Shown: one piece after another, positions 45,674 through 56,333 of the stretch | Position numbering within the stretch: the first letter of the stretch is position 1 | Layout of the letters: each line of letters begins with the position of its first letter | Assembly: GCA_030789695.1 (NCBI GenBank) | Contig: CM061138.1 | Span: 181,513,051-181,577,050, forward strand | Source of the DNA: Scilla litardierei | Lineage: Eukaryota > Streptophyta > Magnoliopsida > Asparagales > Asparagaceae | Direction of reading: 5' to 3' | Length of the DNA: 64,000 nt | The notes under the pieces: model-generated | What the model was told of the DNA's origin: nothing | Database searches by the model: none | What the model saw: only the letters and a program-made list of their open reading frames with translations | Made by a program: the position numbers and the translations under genes

Positions 45674-46696
45674 CATCATAGCACTAATCAAATATGAACA
45701 TGGTCTCTTCTCAAAGTGTGCCCTCTCGGGACTTAACCAATGAAAATTTGCCCTAATGATTCATCCAAGATCAACATGAAATTAGGCAAGAGGTAATTAG
45801 AACTAAAATTGACAACCAACCACAATGAATCACAATCCAAGCAAATCAACACTACTCAATCATAGTAAACAAGATGGAAATTTCATTCAAAATTAACCCA
45901 AGTCCATTACAAAATGAGTGATATCAAAATACAAAAGGAAAAGGAAAGATTTCACCCAAGATCTCCCCAAATGAGCCATTGCCTCCCCCAATTTGCTCCT
46001 CCACCAAGCTTCTAACCTCCCATGACCTCCAAGCCTAACCCTAGCCTTTGGGGAAGAAGAGGGGTTCCAAAACGCCCAAAAATCTGTCTCCAAAACCCAA
46101 AAAATCGAACTGAACTCTAAAAAAAATGCAACAGGCCCATGTTAAGTCAACCGGGTTGGGCGCACGGGCGCCTGACCCGCGGGCGCGCAGTGCGCCCGCA
46201 AAATTGGTGCCCGCCTAGCGGGGGGCATGCGCGGAGCGTGTGCCCCCCCGTTGCTTCAATTTGCGGGAGCGGGCCGCCCGCTGGGCCGGCCCGCTGGCGG
46301 GGTTTTACCTTTTTTTATATATTTAGTTTTTTTTAAAAAACTTCAGCCGCCCGCTCAATCAGCGGGCCGCATGCCTGTGGGCCTTTTTCCTTTTTTTTGT
46401 TTTTTCTTTTTAATAATTCCAGAAATAATTCCCTTGCTCCAATAATTCCCCAAAAATAGATCCGAGCTCCAGAAAATTCTGGAAAAATTCCAGAAAATCC
46501 GAAAAATCCCAGAAGTACTTGAAAAATAAGGGAAGTAAACATTAGTCCATAAAAACCACATTTTGTGTATAAAAAGAGGGTAGGCTTAAATATTACACAA
46601 TATCTCGAATACGCATGTATCAAAGCCAATATTAACATGATATACACATAAAATGCCCAGAAATGGGGGGGGATATGCAATTTATATCCCGAATCA
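45674..46696 (-). repeat. 3' LTR of element B, proximal piece
   Basis: 45674-45890 matches 50066-50270 of the other LTR. The LTR is taken to end at 46696 (CCCGAATCA) because the minus strand there reads CTAGTTGGGAGGTG then TGATTCGGG, a PPT followed by TG. The alternative end at 47750, by the second PPT-like motif, is less likely. The ends TGATTC...GGTTCA fit the other Athila-like LTRs. A GC-rich inverted-repeat stretch lies at 46150-46390. Confidence 0.6.
46150..46390 (-). repeat. GC-rich inverted repeats in the B LTR
   Basis: Dense GGGCGC/GCGCCC words; GCGGGCGC and GCGCCCGC form an 8-bp stem around 46181-46201, and GCCCGCTGGGCC faces GGCCCGCTGGC near 46270-46300. It is strikingly GC-rich against AT-rich flanks. 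Confidence 0.6.
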
Positions 46697-46740
46697 CACC
46701 TCCCAACTAGCTTTTTTCTAGTCCCTAGCAAAATATGCGG
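46697..46740 (-). other. Polypurine tract of element B
   Basis: Minus strand TTTTGCTAGGGACTAG, then AAGCTAGTTGGGAGGTG. GCTAGGGACTAG before a G-rich tract is a common 3' signature of this type of element. Confidence 0.5.
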
Positions 46741-47750
46741 TAAATTCGGATTAAAATAAAAACATGCACCAACTCAAGATATCGTCATGGCAAGCCAAAA
46801 ATATTATTTCCAAGTGATTTCAAAGCCAATATACACAATGCATGAAAGTAAACAACAAATGACATTCTCCTCAATCCAATTCCAAGAAAAGTAAGGAAAT
46901 AAGCACCGTATTACATCCTTTGGGATATATCACAATGTCATAGTTTCTAAAATTCGAGGAAATGGCCAAAACAAAAGAAATTCCTCTAAGTTGTAGGAGA
47001 TGAGATTGCATCACTCATGTTGCTTATTCTTTAATTCATTCATTCATTCATTTTTTTCTTTTCTTTTCTTTTTCTCTCTTTTTCGTATGTTTTTTTTGTA
47101 TGTTTATGTTTTTGTTTTGCATTCACACAATCATGCAATGAAATGCAAACACCGCCACCTTTGCATACACGCGATAACGCTATATAGGTAAAGGGATGGA
47201 ATGATCCCCTAAATCTCATCTTTGGCGTCCTCCCCAATGTTTCGTGGGGCACCGGCTACTCGATTTGATTAGAAAGAAACATTCACTTATATTAGCTCTC
47301 TTTTTCATTCTCAACACAAGTTATCAACTCATCCACCCACTCCTTAAGAGGAAAACAAAACATGCACCATTGGCCACACCATTTCCAATTAAAAACTAAT
47401 CCATTCATCCCAATTCATGCAATCACTTACACCAAACTATTCCCAAATTATTTCAAAGAGATATCACGATGTAATAAAGTAGTTTCATACATGGCATATT
47501 AACATTTGACTCCAAAATGGAAAAGAAATTAAAACGTGCCAATCAAACGTCGAAGAAGTTGATACCAAAATAATAATCCGAAAAATTACACGGAACTAAG
47601 CATGTAGGGACTACCATAAAGCTAGCGAAGTAGGGACGAGGATGAAAAATATGATATGCAATAAAGAGTAATGGGAGATGGCAAAATGGAGGTATCTCAA
47701 AAAATTTTTAAGCTAAAATCAAAATCCTAACAATCCTAAAGATTCTAACA
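46741..47750 (-). other. Non-coding 3' region of element B
   Basis: 1 kb without a supported ORF, AT-rich, with an ATTC/TTCA short tandem run at 47035-47050. Confidence 0.55.
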
Positions 47751-47788
47751 CTCTCCCCCCAACTTAAAATAAACATTGTCCTCAATGT
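47751..47788 (-). other. Second, internal polypurine-like motif of element B
   Basis: Minus strand ACATTGAGGACAATGTTTAT then TTTAAGTTGGGGGGAGAG. Same motif as in F (7379-7414) and D (37464-37500). Confidence 0.65.
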
Positions 47789-47875
47789 TGGAAGAGTATT
47801 AGATCTCGGCAAAAGATCCTAGAAAAGAAAAGAAAAACATACGAAGCACTAAAATAAAACATTTATTTATTTACA

Positions 47876-48500
47876 CTATTGAAAAGAACACACCGTGGCA
47901 AAAGGTGGATCTCGAATGTATAACGGTGGAGGAAGTTGATCTATCAGCTCCTTTTGCTCCTCCGCCAGCTGCTTTGGAGCAAGGCCTCCACCGGCCTCCT
48001 TGGATTCTAGTAATGCTACTCCCAGCCTCCCCTTTGGATAATATGTGTGATGTGGGAGACAAGCTGCATCAATCCAAGAAATATCTTCATGCCATGCAAC
48101 AAAAGCATTCCAAAATGGGTCGTCAGAAAAAGAATTTAAATGTAAACGACGACAATCTGAATCAAAAATATGCGGAAGTGTAAATTGAGATTCAGAAATG
48201 CAAGGCATGATATGGTGGAAACTTCACCGAATAATGGTGCTAGGTGTGGCATGATGCAAGATCTCAGGAGGAGGAGGAATCGGTTGTAGAAGAGAATCTG
48301 GAGGAGACGACGGCTCAGGCTCAACGTAAACCATCTCGCAATCGTCCTCACTATTAGAAAGTGTATGTTCTGCAGACCTCCCCAGACTATGAAGTGTATC
48401 CTGAAAACCTCCATGAATGATAGCATGGTGTGTCTCCTGAGGTGAAGGTATATGACCTGCTGCACTGAAGTAAGAGGAAGGTCTGGCTCGAGCTCCGTCA
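47876..48500 (-). pseudogene. Accessory domain ORF of element B (homologous to F ORF C-terminus)
   Basis: The frame at 48208-47876 contains SFSDDPFWNAFVAW, ISWIDAACLPHHTYYPKG, LGVALLESKEAGGG and IDQLPPPLYIRDPPFATV. These match in order the words SFDDLLWKNF, IDVACL, GAALLESDEA, IEQLP, DPSFAT of element F. Upstream, 48501-48209 carries the preceding Pro-rich region in a shifted or stopped frame. F and B have unrelated LTRs, so this domain belongs to a family of non-autonomous elements rather than one copy. Function unknown. Confidence 0.6.
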
Positions 48501-48572
48501 TGGTCTATAAACTCACTCCCTCGCTCAAATCATTCTCATCATCATCAAAGAAAACTCTCTCAGCAATCCGTC

Positions 48573-49465
48573 TCATGCACTCGTACACCTCAAAATTGGC
48601 GGATATAGTAGACGAAAATATAACTCAGGCTCTCCAATATCATCCATATCACTCGTGCCTTCACATGTATCCACCACTACATCACCACCAACATAAAAAT
48701 GCATCGTGTCATCAACATGGTCGACATGCACCCCATCATCCATCTCCTCAGACTCCTCAAAATGTGGACATTCAGCTTCCTCTACTTGTCTACAATGCAC
48801 CCCATAATCATATTCTTCTTGGACTTCCATAGGTTCACATTGGGATGAGCCTACAGCTGGCTCCTCAGGCTGGTCCAAAACCTGCTGGACCACGTCCTCA
48901 TACTCTACAATCTCCCTCAGGTAACACCATGAATCCTCGGTCGAATAATCAAAGAACTCTCCATCGCAGCTCATCTGCATGAAATCTCGCCCAGATGGTG
49001 ATAATCCCGTATAAAAATCTGCAGGAGATGATCCTCGTGGAAACAACGGTGTTGGCATGCAAACATCAAATCACTGAACCTCTGCTAAGCCTGATGGTAG
49101 GCATCTCCATCCGTTTGGGTAAATCTCACTATGTGCTACTCCATGGCCTATCGTCCATATACCTACTCCAAGAAAATAGGCAAAAACACCCGGAGAAATT
49201 CAGCCTGAAATGACAACCAAGTAAAATGTGAGTTGAGAGACAATGAATCAAACCACAATCTAGCATTAGAATTATCTTGCAAGGAATAGGGGAATAATCT
49301 AAAATATATGCAATCATCACAGATATTTCCACCAAGACATGAATACATCCACTCTTCAAACTTTTTCATATGCAAATGAGGGTTCTCCCACTCCGAACCA
49401 TGAAAGTATGGTGGGAGTGGAATATCCTCCAAATCAATGTCGGAAAAATCTGAAGATGATGCCAT
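48573..49465 (-). pseudogene. Gag-like ORF of element B (frameshifted)
   Basis: Start ATG 49465. The first frame (to 49163) has IPLPPYFHGSEWENPHLHMK, FEEWMYSCLGGN, DCIYFRLFPYSLQDNSNARL and WFDSLSLNSHFTWLSFQAEF, the Retrotrans_gag layout. After a shift it goes on at 49058 with ADFYTGLSPSGRDFMQM, the position of the FYNGL word of Athila gag, then an acidic region (EEYDYGVHCRQVEEAECPHF) to 48573. No zinc knuckle seen. B thus keeps part of gag plus an accessory domain and lost pol. Confidence 0.65.
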
Positions 49466-49625
49466 TTTGTTGTTAAAAAACTTTTCTCAAGAAAATGAAA
49501 ATAAACAACCAAAAGACTCAATAAGTGGAAAATAAATAAAATGGAAAGACACAACACTAAGAGATAGAAGTATCACACTAAAACTTTCAAAATCAATCAA
49601 AAAATGCAAATAGTAGAAACCATTG

Positions 49626-49643
49626 TCCCCGGCAACGGTGCCA
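49626..49643 (-). other. Primer binding site of element B
   Basis: Minus strand TGGCACCGTTGCCGGGGA, same as in D; 6 bases after the LTR. Confidence 0.88.
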
Positions 49644-49649
49644 ATTGAT

Positions 49650-50272
49650 TGAACCGGAAAACACGCAAGGAGCACGCCTTCCACTCCCAAGCATAGGAGC
49701 GTCAATGTAATATATTTATAAATAACCGGTGAGTACTGAATCGGATCACAGGGACAAGTCATTCTACATTCGCAAATTTGATCGGTAAAGAAAGATAAAG
49801 CGTGTTACAACTACCTCGCTACGTGAATGGAAGTGAGAAAAATATGTGGTGAAACTACAATCTTAACCTAAATTAGTAGGTTAGAGAACCAAATGGGGAG
49901 TTAGGATAACTAGGAGAGAAAGCATGGGTTGTGGGTTCACTAAGATTGGTGTTAATCAAGCTCTAATTACCCGCATATAAATCAATTGATCATCCGACCA
50001 AGGACACTCAATCAGAATATTTAGCATTCATGAACACAATAATTTGTAATAAGCATGGATGCATCATCATAGCACTAATCAAATATGAACATGGTCTCTT
50101 CTCAAAGTGTGCCCTCTCGGGACTTAACCAATGAAAATTTGCCCAAATGATTCATCCAAGATCAACATGAAATTAGGCAAGAGGTAATTAGAACTAAAAT
50201 TGACAACCAACCACTATGAATCACAACCCAAGCAAATCAACACTACTCAATCATAGTAAATAAGATGGGACA
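49650..50272 (-). repeat. 5' LTR of element B, truncated
   Basis: TGAACCGG to 50270 matches 21341-21756 plus 45674-45890. The rest of the LTR, including U3, is missing; the sequence passes into the G tandem array at about 50272. Confidence 0.85.
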
Positions 50273-50430
50273 GTGACTGGGATAGGCTACGCGCCTCGAC
50301 GACCCTTCCCTATCAACCCTCCGACGCAAATCGCGACCTAACTATCCGTAGCAGGTCGGACCTAGATACCCATACCGGGGATGATCAAAGATTTGGGGCA
50401 GGCTACGCGCTGTGACCCCGAAAGGTCGCC
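50273..50430. repeat. 153-bp tandem array, right part
   Basis: One unit, beginning inside the word GGGACTGGGACAGG, matches the array at 20517-21340, including a CAAAGAT insertion like that near 21278. Confidence 0.85.
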
Positions 50431-50796
50431 CAATGGTACGTACCTGTTGCATTAACTGTGAGGATATGTAACGATGCCTACGGGTCGTCGCCCCAGGTCA
50501 GACCAACACTCGGCCCGACACGGACAAAAGCTATCTACTCAACATTCCACCTCTTCTCGACCCTAAGCTCGTCCATGCCGAAGGTTGGGGGCATACACAT
50601 ACAAAGATAGACAAGGTGCATAAACAACAAGCAAAGAAACTTTTCTTTCAAAATTCATTATATTTACACTAACTTTACAAAAGTCAAACCCGGCCCAAAA
50701 TCGGCCCTACATTGGTGCCCCCCAAACTACGAGGCCTCCACTCGATCACCACTTTCTTGGGCCTAAGCATCCGCCTGGTCGACCGCCTGATCGTTG
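50431..50796. other. Non-coding stretch of element G
   Basis: No gene recognised. It may be the 3' untranslated end of the antisense ORF. Confidence 0.4.
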
Positions 50797-52536
50797 CTAG
50801 CCGGAGCCCCCCGTCTCTTCGGCATCAGCTGGGATGGAAGCTTCCCCCTCGTCCTCAAAGACCGCCAACAATCGGGAAAAGTCAATCTGCAGGTTCGGGT
50901 ATAGCTTCCTTAACCCCTTCTTGACCCTCCTAAGGCTAACCTTCAGGCCCTCCTCGACACCCTCCATCCTCATCTCCGTCAGGGTGGGAACGAACTCCTG
51001 GAGCTGATACGGACGGACGGCCTCCATTTGGATAACCTCCAGGTCGATTCTCTCCAGCTCCGCTACTCGCCTCTCAAGGTCGACGGTCCTTTTCAAGATG
51101 GCCTCCCTCTCCTATGCCAGGTCGTTCTCAGTAGCGACTCTCTGGGCCTCTTCGTCCCTGAAAAACCTTCTGCTCTGCCTCCTCCTTAATTTTCTCCAGC
51201 TCGATGATTGTCACCTTCAGGATCACATAGCATCTCCAAAGTTTCGTCAACTTGTCGTCATCAACCTTCAGCTTCCCTTCAGCTTCCTTCTTCATGGCCT
51301 CGAGCTCGGTCGCCTTCCTCCCAAGAGTCACCTCGGCTTTGTTCGCCACTATCGTGTGTCGTTAGAGGGACACCAATGCTGCGACCGTCTACAGAAGGAA
51401 CCAAAGGCATGAGTGCATCTAAAAGAAGAGTAGACCAGCATTTTAAATAAAGAAAGCGACGAACTTGCATGATGTGCTAGACGGTCGTATCGCAGAGCCG
51501 CTCGGCATCCACATTCGCTAAGGACTCTCTGTCCCTTGGCAGTGTGCTGTTCGCAGCCAGGCGGGCCGCCACCACGGCCTCATCAAAGACTGATTCCTAG
51601 GTGCCCACCAGATAGAGTGGTGCGACGATCTCTCTCGTTAGGAGGGCAAGGATCTCGGCCTTCTTCGACTTGAAAGTGGCGAGCACCGTCTCGCAGCTTT
51701 GGTGGCCCTACTTTCACAGCTCGGACGATGGACTCCCAAAGGGCCAACGCTCAACAGTTGCAGCCCAGCTGGCCTGGGTCGACCTAGCCAGAGAACTTTG
51801 AGGGGCAGCCAAACAAATGGGGATCACGGTGATCACGGCGACCGGTGGACCCTAGGACACGGTGACCGTCAGATCGGCCGTCGGCTCGTCGATCGAGTCG
51901 AGGTCGATGGGGCGGACCGGTGCCACCTTGCTCAAATGAGAGGGGGGAACGGTAGGTGCAGGCTCCTTCCTTGCCTTCTTTCTTCGCTCCTCCTTCTCGG
52001 CCCGAGTGGTGGTCGGCCCCTCACTCCTCTTCTACCCGACCTTCGTTGGACCCTTGCCCGCCTGCTCCTTGCCCTTTCCTGCTTGCTTCTTGGCTACCAC
52101 CTCCCTGGCCATCTTTATCATCTCCTCCATTGAGAGATTCATTGTCGCACCTGCAAAAGGACGACAGATCAGGGTGAGCTTATCAGAAGCGGATCATAAA
52201 GCTCGGAGTACCATCAAGCCAGACATGCTTGGTGATCTGCTCGTCCGCAGCCAGGCCCTGGAAGCCCCTGCTTTCCCTGGGGTTTTCCTCCAGGATCTTG
52301 GAATTCTCCAGGTCGTCCCCCAAGGACCACTTCATTGTTCACTGAGGGGTTCAACATCCCCCAATTTGACCTCAAAGCCAAGTCCGCTGGCATTGAGACA
52401 AAGACAACCCTCTCCTTCCCGTCCATAATCTTGCCCAATAGATTGCGAACGAGAGGCCGACCCCTCCTTGCACAGATGTAGTAGTACGTCACCTTCCGCT
52501 TCGCCTCGAAGAAATATTGGAACAACGCAAGGTCGG
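50797..52536 (-). pseudogene. Antisense ORF of element G, C-terminal part
   Basis: At 52525 the frame reads FQYFFEAKRKVTYYYICARR, continuing the domain interrupted by solo LTR H; it runs to 52214. Degenerate sequence follows to about 51350 with open pieces 51349-51128 (coiled-coil type: ATELEAMKKEAEGKLKVDD) and 51096-50797 (LERRVAELERIDLEVIQ; VKKGLRKLYPNLQIDFSRL, then an acidic Gly-rich end). The domain order, globular domain, coiled coil, short C-terminal helix, is that of the plant protein family annotated as putative gypsy type transposon (PF04195-like). It is antisense to the 3' LTR. Stops and shifts between the pieces make it a pseudogene. Confidence 0.6.
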
Positions 52537-55351
52537 TGTCACGCCCCGCTCACCCAAGTACGGGGATCGTAGCTGACGAGGTCGCCGTAGTATTCAGACT
52601 CAGGCTTCCAGCCCTCTTATCTAAATACTACTAGGCATTTTTTTGTGGTTGATTATGAAATAAATTAGCAGGCCACTGCAATAACACTGGAATAGTATAC
52701 AGAGAAAGAAAAGTGCTCCAACAGAAAAAAAAATGCAGTACTGAAAAGTAAATACATCAACACTGAAGTACATTACATCACACAAGTCCATGTACATTCA
52801 TCCATACATCAGCTGTACAAAAGGGGTACAAAAACGGTACGACAAAAAGAAACCCCCAGCCAAAAGTACAAAAGTACACACCCGATACAATGCACCCACT
52901 AGTCTAACCCCGGGAAATCTAACTGTACAAAGTCTCCTGAAGGCTCTACCTCGGTAGCACGTGCACCGACCTCTGGCTCCTGAACACCCAAAGACTGCTC
53001 GGGACTCGCACCTGTAAACCACGGGATGGGACATGTCAACGCGTGACCCAGTAGGAACTCCTAACTCCCTAGTAGAACCTAGTTTAGAACTGGTCTCCAT
53101 AACTAACTAACTAACTACATGTGTTATGTCATCACAAATTACGCAGAAATTAAAAACAGAGTACAAGTGCTGAAAGTAAACAACAGTGAACAAAACTGAA
53201 GTAATAAACGATTAAATTAAATAAATTAAATTGTTGTTCTGTATTTGAAACCCGGATAAACCATAGGCTGCTAAGGGAGCAGACTTCACCTAGGGTGGGT
53301 GAAAAGTGGTACCACTCCAGCGACACGAGCACTGGAGAGGCCTCTCGTAACTCCGTACCCGACTGGACAAGGTACCGGAGTGAGAATCATCTCGGTTTTT
53401 CTGTCGGACAAACGGAGAAAACCATCAATTACCGTCTAGGTGCGTCACGAGCGCACCGGTGGCCTCTCTAACTCTAGTCAACTTCCCCTTCCGGGAGTGA
53501 CGTAGTGAGTGAGAAATCATACTACGTCCGCTCCTTAACACCTACCATTAATCCGTGTTTCCCCTAAACCCACATCTGGAGTCTCACCCATTTCAAGAAT
53601 GGACCGAGAACACCAATGTCAACTCTCATTCTCACTCACAAGTTTTTCCTTAATAAGCATTTCTTCATTAACATAGCTTCATATAGTGGTCTCAAATACC
53701 ACTCATGTTCCAACAAACATGAGAACTCATTTTCAATAACGTTTTCCATAAGAATCTCAACATAATTAATCATCATCATTAAGGCATCTTAAGGCATGTT
53801 AATAAAGCTCAACTTAGCATATTCACAATTAACTTAAAGCAAGAACACAATTATGAAAGATCCTACTCAAAATCACAACACAAATCTGTCAAAAACGACA
53901 GTCCAGAAAGAATGGCTCTGTTACCCTAATTGTAGTCAGAATTGGCTCTCGGACTCTCTTCAAAGTTGTCGGAAATTTTTTCTAGTTTTTCGTAGTGTCC
54001 TTAATTATATTTTTCTGATTTTTCTACTATTTTTTATGAATTTTACAAGTTATAGTTCTGCTGCAACAAAAATTCCAGCAACTAACATTTCCAACTAAAC
54101 TTGTTTTCTAACATATTGGGTGCCATAAGTAACATAATAAAACCATCATAATGCTAAGTTTACTCCCTTTTCAAGCCATCAATATATGTCTACTTAATTA
54201 GGACTATGTAATATATGTCTACTTAATTAAGACTATGTTACAAACATCCTATTCTCTAATTGAAGCTAATGTTAAACACAAATCAACACAATTTAGCATG
54301 TTTAGCATAAAGCTTCTACTCCCAAATTTTTAACATGGAACTAGTTCTAACATATCAAAATGATAGAAATACTACCTTTAAACATGAAGTTGCAAACTTA
54401 TTCAAAAATAAGAATTTGATCCCAAAAATTATTTTCATGCAACTAACATACTAACAAATTTCCATACAACTAACATACTAACAAATCATGTTAAAATAAT
54501 TCTTTAGAATTCTATGTTACTAATTAAAGCAATCATCATAGGATAGAACTAAACTTGCTAACATAAAAATCCTATCATCAAATTCTTACATGGCTTCCAA
54601 TACAAAAATTGTGTAACTTACTATCTTAATTAAGAAACCATTCCTAAAACTAAGATCTACCTAAGGAATTAGGAGCTCTACCTTGTAAAAGTCCTCCAAA
54701 TAAATCTTGGGCCCTTCTTAATCCTTGATGAAAGAGCTCATAGCTTCTTCTTCAAGCTCCAATTTTGGTCTCCAATTTGTTGGATTTTTGGCTAATTTTG
54801 GGCTAATTTGGTGTTAGAATGAGAAGGGAAATGGGGGTGATTGTTGGTGGTGGAGTGGGAGGAGGGAATGGTGGTGATGGGAGGAGGAAATGGTGGCAAG
54901 GGAGGGGGAGGAAATTTTGGCCAGAATTTTGGAGGAGAGGGGGAGAGAAATGAGGTTTTTTTCCTCTTGGTTTTTGTTTTTCATGGCTAGTTTTTAGGAA
55001 TCCCTAAAATCCTCTCCACCATTCATCTAGTCAAGATTAAGCCAAGTGTTAAAGCTTTCTTCATGCAAGAAGACACATAATGAGGTGTGTTGTCATGGTG
55101 AGAAAATTTGGCTTTTTGTATTTTTGAGAAAATAAGAATACATGTAGAAATACTACATACTCTCCAAATACAAGTATTTCTCCAAATACTCTCATTTACT
55201 AAATTCAATTAATGAGTTTAAAATCTTTTAAAAATAATTCTTACACCAAATAATTAAAATAAAAATATGTGCATACTTCCCAAAAATATACGGACGCATC
55301 TACGTCAAAAATACGTACAAATACACGTATATGAAAATTAGGGTCATTACA
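52537..55351 (-). repeat. H: solo LTR inside the antisense ORF of G
   Basis: 2815 bases from TGTCACGCCCC to GGTCATTACA, flanked by GTCGG (52532-52536) and GTCAG (55352-55356), a 5-base duplication with one change. There is no second LTR, PBS, PPT or internal region. Read on the minus strand it begins TGTAATGACCC. It shares long stretches with C1 and C2. The flanking ORF continues in frame once LTR and one duplication are taken out. No gene inside. Confidence 0.85.
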
Positions 55352-55878
55352 GTCAGACTTACGCCACCGCCGGAGCAAAGAACGAGGAAGCCGACCATGG
55401 AGCGAATGGAGTTCGGCATCAGTTGGAAGATGGGGAGTTCGAGGAAGTGTATGACTAGGAGGAGAAAGGGGTGGAGTGCGAACCGGATCCCAAGGGAAAA
55501 GGTCAGGTAGTAACCCCCGACCTCATTGTCCCTCGGCGAGCAAAACCACTCGGTGCACTCGGGAAGGCGAACAACGTAGGGTGGCCTAATGTACTTGGTG
55601 CAAACAAGGGGGATGAAGGAGGTCGGCGTTTGGGACATTATGGCCAGAATCTCCGCAGGGAATGCCGTAGAAACTTCGTTGCCCCCCGAAACCCTAACGG
55701 TCGACCTAGGCCCTTTTCCTTTCTTGGGGTCCCTATTGACCGCCGACGTCGAGGCATCGGCAAGCTAGACAGCTGGTCTTCCTCCCGCTCCTCTGGCCAA
55801 GACACTGCCGGCTCCTCCGAACTCGTTGAACTACCCCTCGACATAGGAATTGGAAGCAGAAGAAGGGGATGCAGCCAT
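55352..55878 (-). pseudogene. Antisense ORF of element G, N-terminal part
   Basis: The clearest part (55600-55352) contains VVRLPECTEWFCSPRDNEVG, LGIRFALHPFLL, LPIFQLMPNSIRSMVGFLV and LCSGGGVSLT, words characteristic of the PF04195-type putative gypsy transposon domain. Upstream, an Arg/Ser-rich frame (55844-55638) with RPLGFRGATKFLRHSL is in a different frame, so at least one shift is present. ATGs lie at 55878 (followed by an early TAG) and 55844. Function unknown in the family. Confidence 0.65.
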
Positions 55879-56333
55879 GGGATAGATCGAGGGAGTACCG
55901 AGAAAGCGAAAGGACGAATGGAACTCCGATGGCAACAAATTTACGACGGCGTGATGACGGCGATGAAAGCTCTCAGCAACAACCGAGGGAAACGAAATTT
56001 CAAAAATGGATGCATAAAATTCCCTCGCGTTGCCCCCCATCTCCTTTTATATAGAGAGTAGATTCATCTCGACCATTGGAGGTGATCCATGTGGCATGAT
56101 CCGGGAAAGCCTGGCACCTCGACTTCCCCCCATGATCATATCAGCCACGCATTGCGTTTCGAACGGTCGGATGCCTCGATTCTCCCGCGTCGTCGAATCG
56201 TCATAATGAGATAGAAATATTTCGCGGTCAATCCGAATTAAATGCCGTTGACCAGCCCTCATCCAATGGAGGTACGATACGTCATCCAAGATGAGCCGAA
56301 CTTGTCGTTTTGAACTCGAATGATGGGGGCAAT
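55879..56333. other. Stretch between antisense ORF and 3' LTR of G
   Basis: No supported gene. Its minus-strand upstream side could hold the promoter of the antisense ORF (TCTATATAAAAGGAG, 56058-56044). A G-rich run GATGGGGGCAAT (56320-56332) just before the LTR is the likely PPT. Confidence 0.45.

Larger units (their letters stand above)
21341..50272 (-). mobile_element. Element B: non-autonomous Athila-like element (hosts D and E)
   Basis: On the minus strand: 5' LTR 49650-50272 (truncated), PBS 49626-49643, gag-like ORF pieces (48573-49465), accessory domain (47876-48500), internal PPT-like motif, PPT near 46697-46735, then a 3' LTR whose pieces are 45674-46696 and 21341-21756, interrupted by D (21757-45668). 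RT and integrase are absent. The flanks do not show a duplication because the outer end of the right LTR is lost. Confidence 0.78.

Noticed and set aside
47741..47760. LTR end of B at 47750 (CTAACA before a G-rich tract on the minus strand)
   Set aside because: The motif beside it is the internal PPT-like motif of F and D; the tract at 46697-46735 fits the true PPT better.
50273..50277. Target duplication for element B
   Set aside because: Flanks ATGGT (21336-21340) and GTGAC do not match and the right LTR is truncated, so no duplication can be claimed.
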